64,000 nt of DNA, taken from NCBI RefSeq assembly GCF_000802425.1, contig NZ_JRUD01000024.1, positions 124,001 through 188,000 of the forward strand. Direction: 5' to 3'. Shown piece after piece: positions 8,436 to 16,899 of this stretch. Source of the DNA: Pseudomonas flexibilis (GTDB lineage Bacteria > Pseudomonadota > Gammaproteobacteria > Pseudomonadales > Pseudomonadaceae). The stretch's first letter is position 1. Each line of letters begins with the position of its first letter. The notes beneath the pieces were generated by a model. The model searched no databases, was not told where the DNA came from, and saw nothing but the letters and a program-made list of their open reading frames with translations. Both the position numbers and the translations under genes were made by a program.

Positions 8436-9071
8436 TCAGAGACTGCCCAGGCGCAATTCCATGCCCAGCTGGCGGCTCAGGCACGGCCACTGCTGCCAGG
8501 CCTGGCGGGTTTCTTCATCTTCCAGGCAGGCGCGGCAGGTCTGGCGCTCCTCGCTGGTCATGCGCGCCGGATCGAGCAGGCCGTCCACCGTCTCGAAGAT
8601 CGCCTGGTCCAGCGAGTTGGCGTAGGGCTCGCCGATCAGCTGATGGGCGATCAGGTTGGCGGTGGTGTTGTCGAGGGGGATCAAGGGTCGGCCGAGCTGC
8701 ACCAGGTAGCGGTCGTTGACCTCCTCGATCAGCCGCTGCGCCAGATAGGCGTCGTCCAGCAGCGCTGCCAGCCCCGCCTCGGCATGCCGGGGTGCCTGGA
8801 AAAACTCCTCGGCGACCCGCAGCAGCGGGTCGATGTGGGCCTGCAGCCCGGTTTCACCGGCCACCCGGGCGGCGGCCTCCAGCAGGTCGGGCACCTGCTC
8901 GATGTAAGCGCTGACGAACTGCAGCAGGCTCTGCGAGCCGTTTTCCAGCGGCAGGCGAATGGAGGGATGCAGCTGCGGCAGGCGATTGCCGAGCAGGCGA
9001 GCCAGACGCCCGCTGCGCTGCTCCTCCAGTTGAGCCTGGTGGATGATCGCGCGCATGGAAGACAGGTTCAT
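8436..9071 (-). CDS. Conserved hypothetical protein (PA0101-like)
   Basis: A 211-aa soluble, largely helical, acidic protein without signal peptide or membrane helix. The start ATG at 9071 has AGGAG 6 bases upstream; the open frame extends 15 codons further but without a ribosome-binding site. I recognise no catalytic motif. Two Cys occur as TCRACLEDEE near the C-terminus, too sparse for a clear metal site. It lies between the radical SAM gene (convergent) and the carbonic anhydrase (divergent), as its likely homologue does in PAO1. Function unknown. Confidence 0.75.
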   Translation of the reverse strand: MNLSSMRAIIHQAQLEEQRSGRLARLLGNRLPQLHPSIRLPLENGSQSLLQFVSAYIEQVPDLLEAAARVAGETGLQAHIDPLLRVAEEFFQAPRHAEAGLAALLDDAYLAQRLIEEVNDRYLVQLGRPLIPLDNTTANLIAHQLIGEPYANSLDQAIFETVDGLLDPARMTSEERQTCRACLEDEETRQAWQQWPCLSRQLGMELRLGSL

Positions 9072-9254
9072 GGCGGCTCCTGGAATACGCTTCATGCAAA
9101 ACCTTAGTTGGCGCATCGAGACTGCGGTTGACCTTCACCCTCGTTATCGACAATTCGGGCGTATAGTTCAGGGGCCGACGACAGCCTGTGACTCTGCAGG
9201 GTCGGCGGCTCGTCTTGCAGTGCAAAATCCGTTCTAGAACCGAGGTTTGAAGAA

Positions 9255-9980
9255 ATGCCGTACAAGCACAAGGCCATCCCGATCCAGGTTCGTACCGGCA
9301 GCGAGAGTGCCGAAGAGGCCCTGAACAGCATCGTCAGTGGCTTCCGGCGTTTCCGACAGGAAGTGTTTCCGCAACAGGAGGAACTCTTCAAGGCGCTGGC
9401 CACGGCGCAGAATCCGCGGGCGATGTTCATCACCTGCGCCGACTCGCGCATCGTGCCGGAACTTATCACCCAGAGTTCCCCCGGCGACCTGTTCGTTTCA
9501 CGCAATGTCGGTAACGTGGTGCCGCCCTACGGGCAGATGATGGGCGGCGTTTCCACCGCCATCGAATATGCCGTTCTGGCCCTGGGTGTGCAGCACATCA
9601 TCGTTTGCGGCCATTCCGACTGCGGCGCCATGAAGGCGGTACTCGATCCGCAGAGCCTGGAGCGCATGCCGACCGTAAAGGCCTGGCTGCGTCATTCCGA
9701 AGTGGCGCTGCGTGTGGTCGAGGAGAACTGCGGCTGCGGTCATCATGACACGCTGCAGGTGCTCACCGAGGAAAACGTCGTCGCCCAGCTCGACCACCTG
9801 CGCACCCACCCCTCGGTGGCGGCGCGCCTGGCCAGCGGCCAGCTGTTCATCCATGGCTGGGTATACGACATCGAGAGCAGCGCCATCCTGGCGTACGACG
9901 CCGAGCGGGGCAGCTTCCTGCCGCTCGACGGCGACGTGGTGCCGATGGCCACGCCGCGCGCGCGCTTCTCCCGCGGCTGA
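9255..9980 (+). CDS. Beta-carbonic anhydrase
   Basis: A 241-aa beta-class carbonic anhydrase, interconverting CO2 and bicarbonate in the cytosol. Zinc ligands are Cys61 (in CADSR), His120 and Cys123 (HSDC); Asp63 and Arg65 form the gating dyad. Glycine-rich GGVSTAIEYAVLALGV between them is typical. It corresponds to psCA1 (PA0102) of P. aeruginosa by context. The 183-base upstream gap separates it from a divergent gene; a TATAGT hexamer at 9162-9167 is a possible -10 but has no good -35. Two GC-rich hairpins follow the stop. Confidence 0.93.
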   Translation: MPYKHKAIPIQVRTGSESAEEALNSIVSGFRRFRQEVFPQQEELFKALATAQNPRAMFITCADSRIVPELITQSSPGDLFVSRNVGNVVPPYGQMMGGVSTAIEYAVLALGVQHIIVCGHSDCGAMKAVLDPQSLERMPTVKAWLRHSEVALRVVEENCGCGHHDTLQVLTEENVVAQLDHLRTHPSVAARLASGQLFIHGWVYDIESSAILAYDAERGSFLPLDGDVVPMATPRARFSRG

Positions 9981-9987
9981 TCCTGCC

Positions 9988-10030
9988 GGCGGCCCTTCCT
10001 GGCCGCCACGACCGCCGGTCGCCGGCGGTC
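9988..10030 (+). terminator. Two tandem hairpins after the carbonic anhydrase gene
   Basis: Immediately after the stop, ggcggcc/ggccgcc (9988-9994 and 10001-10007) and a perfect 9-bp stem gaccgccgg/ccggcggtc with a 3-base loop (10010-10030) can form. There is no T-tract, so termination may be inefficient or factor-assisted. They separate the carbonic anhydrase from the oxidase operon. Confidence 0.45.
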
Positions 10031-10058
10031 GGCTCCCCTGGCGCCTTCCGCGCTCTGT

Positions 10059-10065
10059 CTATACT
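10059..10065 (+). promoter_or_regulatory. Candidate RpoS-type -10 element of the aa3 oxidase operon
   Basis: CTATACT matches the sigma-S extended -10 consensus, with no recognisable -35 hexamer at the right distance. It lies about 110 bases upstream of coxB. The aa3 oxidase of P. aeruginosa is reported to be induced on starvation in an RpoS-dependent way, which fits. The assignment is an inference from a 7-base match. Confidence 0.45.
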
Positions 10066-10177
10066 CCGAGGCGAACGACGTACTCCCGACCGGCCTGAGG
10101 CCAGCGCGGCGAAGTCAGCAGTCTCGTCCCGGCCCTCCGGTCCTGTCGGCAGATAACAAGAACGATAGGGGAGCGCA

Positions 10178-11302
10178 ATGATGCGACATCCACGACTCTG
10201 GATGGGTCTGCTGGTTGGGGTGCTTCACTCGTCGGCCCAGGGGGCCTGGGACGTCAACATGCATCGGGGCGCCACCGAGGTCAGCCGCTCGGTGTTCGAC
10301 CTGCACATGACCATCTTCTGGATCTGCGTGATCATCGGTGTGCTGGTGTTCAGCGTGATGATCTGGTCGATGATCATCCACCGTCGCTCAACCGGCCAGC
10401 AGCCGGCGCATTTTCACGAAAACACCCGCGTCGAGGTGCTGTGGACGGTCATTCCGCTGCTGATCCTCATCGGCATGGCGGTGCCGGCTACCCGCACGCT
10501 GATCGACATCTACGACACGTCCGAGTCCGATGTGGACATCCAGGTCACCGGCTACCAGTGGAAGTGGCACTACAAGTACCTGGGCGAAGACGTCGAGTTC
10601 TTCAGCAACCTCACCACCTCCCGCGAGCAGATGAACAACCTGGCGCCCAAGGGCGAGCACTATCTGCTGGAGGTGGACAACCCGTTGGTGGTGCCGGTCG
10701 GCGCCAAGGTGCGCTTCCTGATCACCGCGGCCGATGTCATTCACTCCTGGTGGGTGCCGGCGCTGGCGGTGAAGAAGGACGCCATCCCGGGCTTCATCAA
10801 CGAATCCTGGACACGCATCGAGGAGCCCGGCATCTACCGCGGCCAGTGCACCGAACTCTGTGGCAAGGACCACGGTTTCATGCCGGTGGTGGTGGAAGCC
10901 AAGAGCCGGGAGGACTACGCCGCCTGGTTGGCCGAACGCAAGGCCGAGGCGGCGCAGCTCAAGGAACTGACCAGCAAGGAGTGGACCCGCGAGGAGCTGG
11001 TCGAACGCGGCCAGCAGGTCTATCAGACCTACTGCTCGGCCTGCCACCAGGCCAATGGCGAGGGTCTGCCGCCCATGTTCCCGGCGCTCAAGGGCTCACC
11101 GCTCACCACCGGTCCGCTGGACGGGCACCTGAACATCGTCTTCAACGGCAAGCCGGGCACCGCCATGGCCGCCTTCGGCCGCCAGCTGTCGGAGGTGGAC
11201 ATCGCCGCCGTGGTGACCTACGAGCGCAACGCGCTCGGCAACAGCGTCGGCGACATGCTGACCCCGCAGGACGTGCTGGCCTTCAAACAGGCCCAGGAAT
11301 GA
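10178..11302 (+). CDS. coxB: Cytochrome c oxidase aa3-type, subunit II with C-terminal cytochrome c
   Basis: A 374-aa subunit II (caa3-style) that accepts electrons from cytochrome c. A signal/anchor is followed by two membrane helices (about residues 40-65 and 85-105) and a periplasmic cupredoxin domain. The CuA site is C224TELC228GKDH232GFM235 with the upstream His in DVIHSWW, and the tryptophan-rich docking segment is YQWKWHYKY. A fused haem c domain has CSACH at 286-290. Start ATG 10178 (or the adjacent ATG 10181) follows GGGGAG. It opens an operon with coxA, cox11 and coxC. Confidence 0.95.
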   Translation: MMRHPRLWMGLLVGVLHSSAQGAWDVNMHRGATEVSRSVFDLHMTIFWICVIIGVLVFSVMIWSMIIHRRSTGQQPAHFHENTRVEVLWTVIPLLILIGMAVPATRTLIDIYDTSESDVDIQVTGYQWKWHYKYLGEDVEFFSNLTTSREQMNNLAPKGEHYLLEVDNPLVVPVGAKVRFLITAADVIHSWWVPALAVKKDAIPGFINESWTRIEEPGIYRGQCTELCGKDHGFMPVVVEAKSREDYAAWLAERKAEAAQLKELTSKEWTREELVERGQQVYQTYCSACHQANGEGLPPMFPALKGSPLTTGPLDGHLNIVFNGKPGTAMAAFGRQLSEVDIAAVVTYERNALGNSVGDMLTPQDVLAFKQAQE

Positions 11303-11306
11303 GGAC

Positions 11307-12905
11307 ATGACGGACATGAGCGATGCAGTGATCGACCACGGTCATGCCGTGCATGACCACCACGGCCCCGCCAAGGGCCTGATGCGCTGGGTACTGACCA
11401 CCAACCACAAGGACATCGGCACGCTCTACCTGTGGTTCAGCTTCTGCGCTTTCCTGCTGGGCGGCAGCATGGCCATGGTGATCCGCGCCGAGCTGTTCCA
11501 GCCGGGCCTGCAGATCGTGCAGCCAGAGTTCTTCAACCAGATGACCACCATGCACGGCCTGATCATGGTGTTCGGCGCGGTGATGCCGGCCTTCGTCGGC
11601 CTGGCCAACTGGATGATCCCGCTGATGATCGGTGCGCCGGACATGGCCCTGCCGCGCATGAACAACTTCAGCTTCTGGCTGCTGCCGGCGGCCTTCGGCC
11701 TGCTGGTCAGCACCCTGTTCATGGAGGGCGGCGGGCCGAACTTCGGCTGGACCTTCTATGCGCCGCTGTCCACCACCTATGCACCGGAATCGGTGACCTT
11801 CTTCATCTTCGCCATCCACCTGATGGGGATCAGCTCGATCATGGGCGCTATCAACGTGATCGCCACGGTGCTCAACCTGCGTGCGCCGGGCATGACACTG
11901 ATGAAGATGCCGCTGTTCGTCTGGACCTGGCTGATCACCGCGTTCCTGCTGATCGCCGTGATGCCGGTGCTGGCCGGGGTGGTTACCATGATGCTGATGG
12001 ACATCCACTTCGGCACCAGCTTCTTCAGCGCCGCGGGCGGTGGCGATCCCGTGCTGTTCCAGCACGTATTCTGGTTCTTCGGGCACCCCGAGGTGTACAT
12101 CATGATCCTGCCGGCCTTCGGCGCGATCAGCGCGATCATCCCGGCCTTCAGCCGCAAGCCGCTGTTCGGCTACACCTCGATGGTCTACGCCACCGGCGCC
12201 ATCGCCTTCCTGTCGTTCCTGGTCTGGTCCCACCACATGTTCACCGTGGGCATTCCGCTCACCGGCGAGCTGTTCTTCATGTACGCCACCATGCTGATCG
12301 CCGTGCCCACCGGGGTGAAGGTGTTCAACTGGGTGAGCACCATGTGGCAGGGTTCGCTGACCTTCGAGGCGCCGATGCTGTTCGCCGTGGCCTTCGTCAT
12401 CCTGTTCACCATCGGCGGCTTCTCCGGCCTGATGCTGGCCATCGCCCCGGCTGACTTCCAGTACCACGACACCTACTTCGTGGTTGCCCACTTTCACTAT
12501 GTGCTGGTGCCGGGCGCCATCTTCGGCATCTTCGCCTCGGCATACTACTGGCTGCCCAAGTGGACCGGGCACATGTACGACGAGACCCTGGCCAGGCTGC
12601 ACTTCTGGCTGTCCTTCGTGGGCATGAACCTGGCCTTCTTCCCCATGCACTTCCTCGGCCTGGCTGGCATGCCACGCCGTATCCCCGACTACAACCTGAT
12701 GTTCGCCAACTTCAACCTGGTGTCGAGCATTGGCGCCTTCCTGTTCGGCGCTACCCAGCTGCTGTTCCTGTTCATCGTCATCAAGTGCATTCGTGGTGGC
12801 CGTCCAGCCCCCGCCAAGCCCTGGGACGGTGCGGAGGGGCTGGAATGGAGTGTGCCGTCACCGGCGCCCTACCACACCTTTCAGGTGCCGCCGGAGGTGA
12901 AATGA
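11307..12905 (+). CDS. coxA: Cytochrome c oxidase aa3-type, subunit I
   Basis: The 532-aa catalytic subunit holds haem a, haem a3 and CuB in 12 membrane helices and reduces O2 while pumping protons. The haem/CuB ligands are in TMHGLIMVF, GHPEVY (with the cross-linked Tyr), SHHMFTVG and HDTYFVVAHFHYVL. D-channel residues are intact (ANWMIPLMIGAPDMALPRMNN), the HPEVY Glu is present, and the K-channel Lys338 is in PTGVKVFNW. This makes it a canonical A1-type enzyme. It starts 4 bases after coxB and overlaps cox11 by 4 bases. Confidence 0.97.
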   Translation: MTDMSDAVIDHGHAVHDHHGPAKGLMRWVLTTNHKDIGTLYLWFSFCAFLLGGSMAMVIRAELFQPGLQIVQPEFFNQMTTMHGLIMVFGAVMPAFVGLANWMIPLMIGAPDMALPRMNNFSFWLLPAAFGLLVSTLFMEGGGPNFGWTFYAPLSTTYAPESVTFFIFAIHLMGISSIMGAINVIATVLNLRAPGMTLMKMPLFVWTWLITAFLLIAVMPVLAGVVTMMLMDIHFGTSFFSAAGGGDPVLFQHVFWFFGHPEVYIMILPAFGAISAIIPAFSRKPLFGYTSMVYATGAIAFLSFLVWSHHMFTVGIPLTGELFFMYATMLIAVPTGVKVFNWVSTMWQGSLTFEAPMLFAVAFVILFTIGGFSGLMLAIAPADFQYHDTYFVVAHFHYVLVPGAIFGIFASAYYWLPKWTGHMYDETLARLHFWLSFVGMNLAFFPMHFLGLAGMPRRIPDYNLMFANFNLVSSIGAFLFGATQLLFLFIVIKCIRGGRPAPAKPWDGAEGLEWSVPSPAPYHTFQVPPEVK

Positions 12906-13429
12906 CCAGTACCACGCGCCTGGTGACTCGCCTGCTGCTGCTGGTGGCGGTGATGTTCGGCTTCGGCTTTGCCCTGGTGCCCCTGTACGACGTGATGTGC
13001 CAGGCCTTCGGCATCAACGGCAAGACCGCCGGACAGTACCAGGGCACGCAGCAGGTCGATGACAGCCGCACGGTGCGGGTGCAGTTCCTGGCCACCAATG
13101 CCGAGGGCATGGCCTGGACGTTCGAGCCGCTGCAGGCGGAGGTGCGGGTGCATCCCGGGGCCAGCCACGAGGTGCGTTTCGTGGCGCGCAATCCCACCGA
13201 CCGACCGATGACCGCCCAGGCCGTGCCCAGTGTGGCGCCGGCGCGGGCCGCCGCCTGGTTCCACAAGACCGAATGTTTCTGTTTCACCCAGCAGGTGCTG
13301 CAGCCGGGCGAGCAGATCGAAATGCCGGTGCGCTTCATCGTCGACCGCGACCTGCCGCGCGATGTCCATCACCTGACCCTCGGCTACACGCTGTTCGACA
13401 TCACGGGCCGCCAGCCCCAGGACGGATAG
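12902..13429 (+). CDS. ctaG: Cytochrome c oxidase assembly protein Cox11/CtaG (CuB insertion)
   Basis: A 175-aa membrane-anchored copper chaperone that delivers copper to the CuB site of subunit I. One N-terminal helix (about residues 8-25) is followed by a periplasmic immunoglobulin-like domain. The copper-binding pair is in ECFCF, and the family signature VPLYDVMCQAFGINGKT is present. The ATG overlaps the coxA TGA (ATGA). It is unrelated to the CtaG_caa3 protein encoded near 23.3 kb despite the shared name. Confidence 0.95.
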   Translation: MTSTTRLVTRLLLLVAVMFGFGFALVPLYDVMCQAFGINGKTAGQYQGTQQVDDSRTVRVQFLATNAEGMAWTFEPLQAEVRVHPGASHEVRFVARNPTDRPMTAQAVPSVAPARAAAWFHKTECFCFTQQVLQPGEQIEMPVRFIVDRDLPRDVHHLTLGYTLFDITGRQPQDG

Positions 13430-13438
13430 GAGACTTCG

Positions 13439-14332
13439 ATGGCCACAAAACCGCACGAGCCGTACTACGTCCCCGCCCAGAGCCAGTGGCCGATCATCGC
13501 CTGCATCGGCCTGCTGGTGACTGTCACCGGGCTGGGCCACTGGTTCAACGACCTGTCCGCCGAACGCGACAGCGCCAGCGGGCCGCTGATCTTCTTCATC
13601 GGCGTGCTGCTGCTGATCTGGATGTTCTTCGGCTGGTTCGGTTCGGTGGTTCGCGAGAACCGCGCCGGGCTGTACAGCGCGCAGATGGACCGCTCGTTCC
13701 GCTGGGGCATGAGCTGGTTCATCTTCTCGGAGGTGATGTTCTTCGCCGCCTTCTTTGGCGCGCTGTTCTACATCCGCTACTGGGTCGGCCCCTGGCTCGG
13801 TGGCGAAGGCGACAAGGGCATCAGCAACATGCTCTGGCCTGGCTTCGAGTACAGCTGGCCGTTGCTGCAGAACCCCGATCCCAAGGTGTTCCCGGGCCCC
13901 AGCGAGGTGATCGGCCCGTGGGGGCTGCCGCTGATCAACACCCTCCTGCTGGTCACCTCCAGTTTCACCCTGACCTTCGCCCATCACGCCCTGCGCCGTG
14001 GCCAGCGCGGGCCGCTCAAGCTGTGGCTGGGGCTGACCCTGTTGCTGGGCTTTGCCTTCCTGGTACTGCAGGCCGAGGAATACATCCACGCCTATACCGA
14101 GCTGGGCCTGACGCTGGGCTCGGGCATCTACGGCGCCACCTTCTTCATGCTCACCGGCTTTCACGGCGCCCACGTGACCATTGGCGCCATCATGCTCAGC
14201 GTGATGTTCTTCCGCGTGCTGCGCGGCCATTTCACCCCGGACGACCATTTCGGCTTCGAGGCGGCGGCCTGGTACTGGCACTTCGTGGACGTGGTGTGGA
14301 TCTGCCTGTTCGTGTTCGTTTACGTGCTTTGA
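13439..14332 (+). CDS. coxC: Cytochrome c oxidase aa3-type, subunit III
   Basis: A 297-aa, seven-helix subunit III that stabilises the oxidase core and its proton uptake. Diagnostic segments are WFIFSEVMFFAAFFGALFYI, GFHGAHVTIGAI and the C-terminal WYWHFVDVVWICLFVFVYVL. The start ATG follows AGGAG. The last 13 bases overlap the 3' end of a convergent DUF2909 gene, an arrangement kept in other pseudomonads. Confidence 0.96.
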   Translation: MATKPHEPYYVPAQSQWPIIACIGLLVTVTGLGHWFNDLSAERDSASGPLIFFIGVLLLIWMFFGWFGSVVRENRAGLYSAQMDRSFRWGMSWFIFSEVMFFAAFFGALFYIRYWVGPWLGGEGDKGISNMLWPGFEYSWPLLQNPDPKVFPGPSEVIGPWGLPLINTLLLVTSSFTLTFAHHALRRGQRGPLKLWLGLTLLLGFAFLVLQAEEYIHAYTELGLTLGSGIYGATFFMLTGFHGAHVTIGAIMLSVMFFRVLRGHFTPDDHFGFEAAAWYWHFVDVVWICLFVFVYVL

Positions 14333-14526
14333 AGCTGGCCGCTGTAGAAACCCCAGGCGATCAGCGCCAGGGCCAGTGCGGACAACAGGACCCGGGCATA
14401 GAGGGCATAGACCATGCGGTTCGAACGGCCCGTGTCCTTGAGCATGAAATACAGGGCGGAAAAGAGGCTCGTCAGGATGGCCAGCAAGAGCAGGAGAATC
14501 GCTGCCTTGAGCACGCGCAACTCCAT
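14320..14526 (-). CDS. DUF2909 twin-transmembrane small protein
   Basis: A 68-aa protein with two membrane helices (about residues 7-28 and 45-62) joined by a short basic loop (KDTGRSNRM). This matches the DUF2909 twin-transmembrane family located next to cytochrome oxidase genes. It converges on coxC and overlaps its end by 13 bases. It starts 12 bases from the divergent SURF1 start. A role in oxidase biogenesis is inferred only from its location. Confidence 0.85.
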   Translation of the reverse strand: MELRVLKAAILLLLLAILTSLFSALYFMLKDTGRSNRMVYALYARVLLSALALALIAWGFYSGQLQST

Positions 14527-14537
14527 GGGGAGGTGAA

Positions 14538-15284
14538 GTGGGGAAGCAGTATAGACAGCCCGGGCCCCGCTTTCGGCCCGGCTGGTTGCCGAGCCTGGTG
14601 GTGCTGATGCTGCTTCCGGTGCTGTGCAGCCTGGGCTACTGGCAACTGTCGCGGGCCGAGGAGAAACGCCAGATCCTGGCGGCCGAGGCGCAGCGGCGCG
14701 TGGCGTCGCCGGTCCCGGTGCAAACGCTATTGTCCGAGCCCGAGCCGGCGTTCGTGCGAGTCCGTTTGCGTGGCCGCTTCGATGCCGCCCACAGCCTGCT
14801 GCTCGACAACCGCGTGCAGCAGGGCCAGGTGGGTGTGGAGCTGGTGCAGCCGTTCATGGACCACCCCAGCGGGCGCTGGGTACTGGTGAATCGCGGCTGG
14901 CTGCCCTGGCCGGACCGGCGGCTGCCTCCGCAATTCGAGACGCCCGCCGGCGAGCTGCAGCTCACCGCCTGGACCTATGTACCGCCGGGCCGCAGTCTGC
15001 TGGCGGTGGGCAACGCCACGGGCTGGCCGCGACTGGTCAACCGCCTGGACCCGCCGGCGATCTGGCAGGAACTGCGTCGCCCCGGCGTGCTGCTGGAACT
15101 GCGACTCGAGCCGGGACCGGCGGCGCTGATCCCCAACTGGCCCAGCGTGTCCATGGCGCCCCAGAAACATCAGGGCTACGCGGTGCAATGGTTCGGCCTG
15201 GCCGCAGCGTTGCTGGCGCTGTTCATCCACCTCGGGATTCATCGGGCACGGGAGGCTCGTCATGCATCAATCGCTGCACCTTGA
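14538..15284 (+). CDS. SURF1-family cytochrome oxidase biogenesis protein
   Basis: A 248-aa membrane protein with two terminal helices (about residues 17-34 and 223-240) flanking a periplasmic domain, the SURF1/Shy1 architecture. Signatures are LGYWQLSRAEEK, GRFDAAHSLLLDNR, VLVNRGWLPWP and the C-terminal HQGYAVQWFGLA. SURF1 helps haem a insertion into subunit I. The GTG start at 14538 is supported by GGGGAGGTGAA directly before it. It overlaps the following gene by 23 bases. Confidence 0.92.
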   Translation: MGKQYRQPGPRFRPGWLPSLVVLMLLPVLCSLGYWQLSRAEEKRQILAAEAQRRVASPVPVQTLLSEPEPAFVRVRLRGRFDAAHSLLLDNRVQQGQVGVELVQPFMDHPSGRWVLVNRGWLPWPDRRLPPQFETPAGELQLTAWTYVPPGRSLLAVGNATGWPRLVNRLDPPAIWQELRRPGVLLELRLEPGPAALIPNWPSVSMAPQKHQGYAVQWFGLAAALLALFIHLGIHRAREARHASIAAP

Positions 15285-15834
15285 ACAGCAGGCTCGGCCA
15301 GTGGGGCGTGGCCGCCTGCAGCTGTTGCTCATACTGCTGGTGGTGATTGGCCCCATGGTGCTGGCCACCGCCATGTACCAGTGGCGTTTCTGGGTGCCGG
15401 AAGCCCGCACCTTTCACGGCCAACTGCACGGCGGCGGCCAGACCCTGGCCGATCTGGGCGTCGCCGGGGCCGAGCGTGCGGGCTGGCAGTTGCTGGTGAC
15501 CGACGCCGGCGAATGTCCGGTCGCGTGCCGCGAACTGGTTTATCTGGCGCGGCAGATCCATATCGGCCTTGGTCGCGAGGCGGGACGCGCCAGCCATGCC
15601 CTGGCGCTGGGTGGCAGCCTGGATGCTGCGTATGCCGACCAACTGGCGCGTGAATATCCACAGCTCCGGCAGCTGGTGCTGGATGCGACACGCTATGGCC
15701 GGTTCAGCCCCGGCGCCCGGCTGTGGATCGTCGATCCGCTCGGCAATCTGGTGCTGAGTTATCCACAGGGCGTTGCCGGCAAGGCGGTGCTCGACGACCT
15801 GCGCCATCTGCTCAAGCTGTCGCGCCTGGGCTAG
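15262..15834 (+). CDS. SCO-like membrane protein lacking the copper histidine (PA0111-like)
   Basis: A 190-aa protein with one N-terminal helix (about residues 20-40) and a periplasmic domain. CPVAC at 85-89 has the CxxxC spacing of SCO copper chaperones. The strand that carries the SCO copper histidine (DHSGNL in the SCO encoded at 17795) reads VDPLGNLVL here (residues 157-165), with Pro in place of His. It is therefore probably a thioredoxin-fold relative working as a thiol/disulfide factor rather than a copper carrier; this is inference. It overlaps SURF1 by 23 bases and precedes ctaA, so it belongs to the oxidase assembly operon. Confidence 0.8.
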   Translation: MHQSLHLEQQARPVGRGRLQLLLILLVVIGPMVLATAMYQWRFWVPEARTFHGQLHGGGQTLADLGVAGAERAGWQLLVTDAGECPVACRELVYLARQIHIGLGREAGRASHALALGGSLDAAYADQLAREYPQLRQLVLDATRYGRFSPGARLWIVDPLGNLVLSYPQGVAGKAVLDDLRHLLKLSRLG

Positions 15835-15852
15835 CGCTTCAAGGAGGAAGCC

Positions 15853-16899
15853 ATGAGTCGACCCGGATTCGCCCTGGCCATCTTCGCTACCCTGCTGGCG
15901 GCGGTGGTGGTCATGCTCGGCGCCTACACGCGCCTGACCCATGCGGGACTCGGCTGCCCGGATTGGCCTGGCTGCTATGGCTTCCTCAGCGTGCCGATGA
16001 GCGAGCGGGCCCAGGAGGTGGCGGCCTTGCGTTTCCCCGACGCACCGCTGGAGATCGACAAGGGCTGGAACGAGATGGTCCACCGTTACGTGGCCGGCCT
16101 GTTGGGCCTGGTAATCCTGATCCTGGCGCTGCGTGCCATCCAGTGGCGCTCGCGCTCGGGGCAGCCGCTGCGCTTGCCGATCCTGCTGCTGGGCCTGGTG
16201 ATCCTGCAGGCGGCCTTCGGCATGTGGACGGTGACCCTCAAGCTCTGGCCCCAGGTGGTGGTGGCGCACCTGCTCGGGGGTTTCGCAACGCTGGCGCTGC
16301 TGTTCCTGCTCAGTCTGCGGCTGTCCGGTCGGCTGCCCGCCCTGCCGGCCGCGCCCGTTTCGCTGCGCCTGCTGGCCTGGCTGACGCTGCTGCTGGTGGT
16401 CGGTCAGATCACCCTGGGTGGCTGGGTCAGCGCTAACTACGCAGCCATGGCCTGTGTCGACCTACCGACCTGCCAGGGCCAATGGTGGCCGGCGATGGAC
16501 TTCCACAACGGCTTCCGCGTCGCCCAGGAAAAGGGGCCGAACTACCTCGGCGGCCAGTTGGATGGTGCCGCACGTACCGCCATTCATATGACCCATCGGC
16601 TGGGTGCCCTGCTGGTGGCGCTGGTCGGGCTGCTGCTGGCCTGGCGCCTGTGGGTAGCCGGCCTGGGCGGGCTGGCCCTTTTGTTGCTGCTGGCGCTGGG
16701 CGCCCAGTTGGCGCTGGGTGTCGCCAATGTGCTGCTGCACCTGCCGCTGCACCTGGCGCTGGCCCATAACGCGGGCGGCGCGCTGCTGTTGCTGGCGGTC
16801 GTGCTGGTCCATTTCCGCCTGCGCCGCCCGGCCGGCGTGCTGCTGGTGCGGCCGCTGCCGAAACGATTCGAACCCGCCCGGGAAGGAGCCTTGCCATGA
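15853..16899 (+). CDS. ctaA: Haem A synthase (COX15/CtaA)
   Basis: A 348-aa, eight-helix membrane enzyme that oxidises the C8 methyl of haem O to make haem A. Its two related four-helix halves contain conserved histidines: [17 protein letters not shown] and EMVHRYVAG in the first half, [12 protein letters not shown] and [12 protein letters not shown] in the second. The CPDWPGC cysteine pair is kept. AAGGAGG precedes the ATG. It overlaps ctaB by 4 bases. Confidence 0.94.
   Translation: MSRPGFALAIFATLLAAVVVMLGAYTRLTHAGLGCPDWPGCYGFLSVPMSERAQEVAALRFPDAPLEIDKGWNEMVHRYVAGLLGLVILILALRAIQWRSRSGQPLRLPILLLGLVILQAAFGMWTVTLKLWPQVVVAHLLGGFATLALLFLLSLRLSGRLPALPAAPVSLRLLAWLTLLLVVGQITLGGWVSANYAAMACVDLPTCQGQWWPAMDFHNGFRVAQEKGPNYLGGQLDGAARTAIHMTHRLGALLVALVGLLLAWRLWVAGLGGLALLLLLALGAQLALGVANVLLHLPLHLALAHNAGGALLLLAVVLVHFRLRRPAGVLLVRPLPKRFEPAREGALP

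Noticed and set aside
12781-13338. Minus-strand ORF of 185 codons across the coxA-cox11 junction
   Set aside because: Antisense to two strongly conserved genes; no ribosome-binding site or family features.
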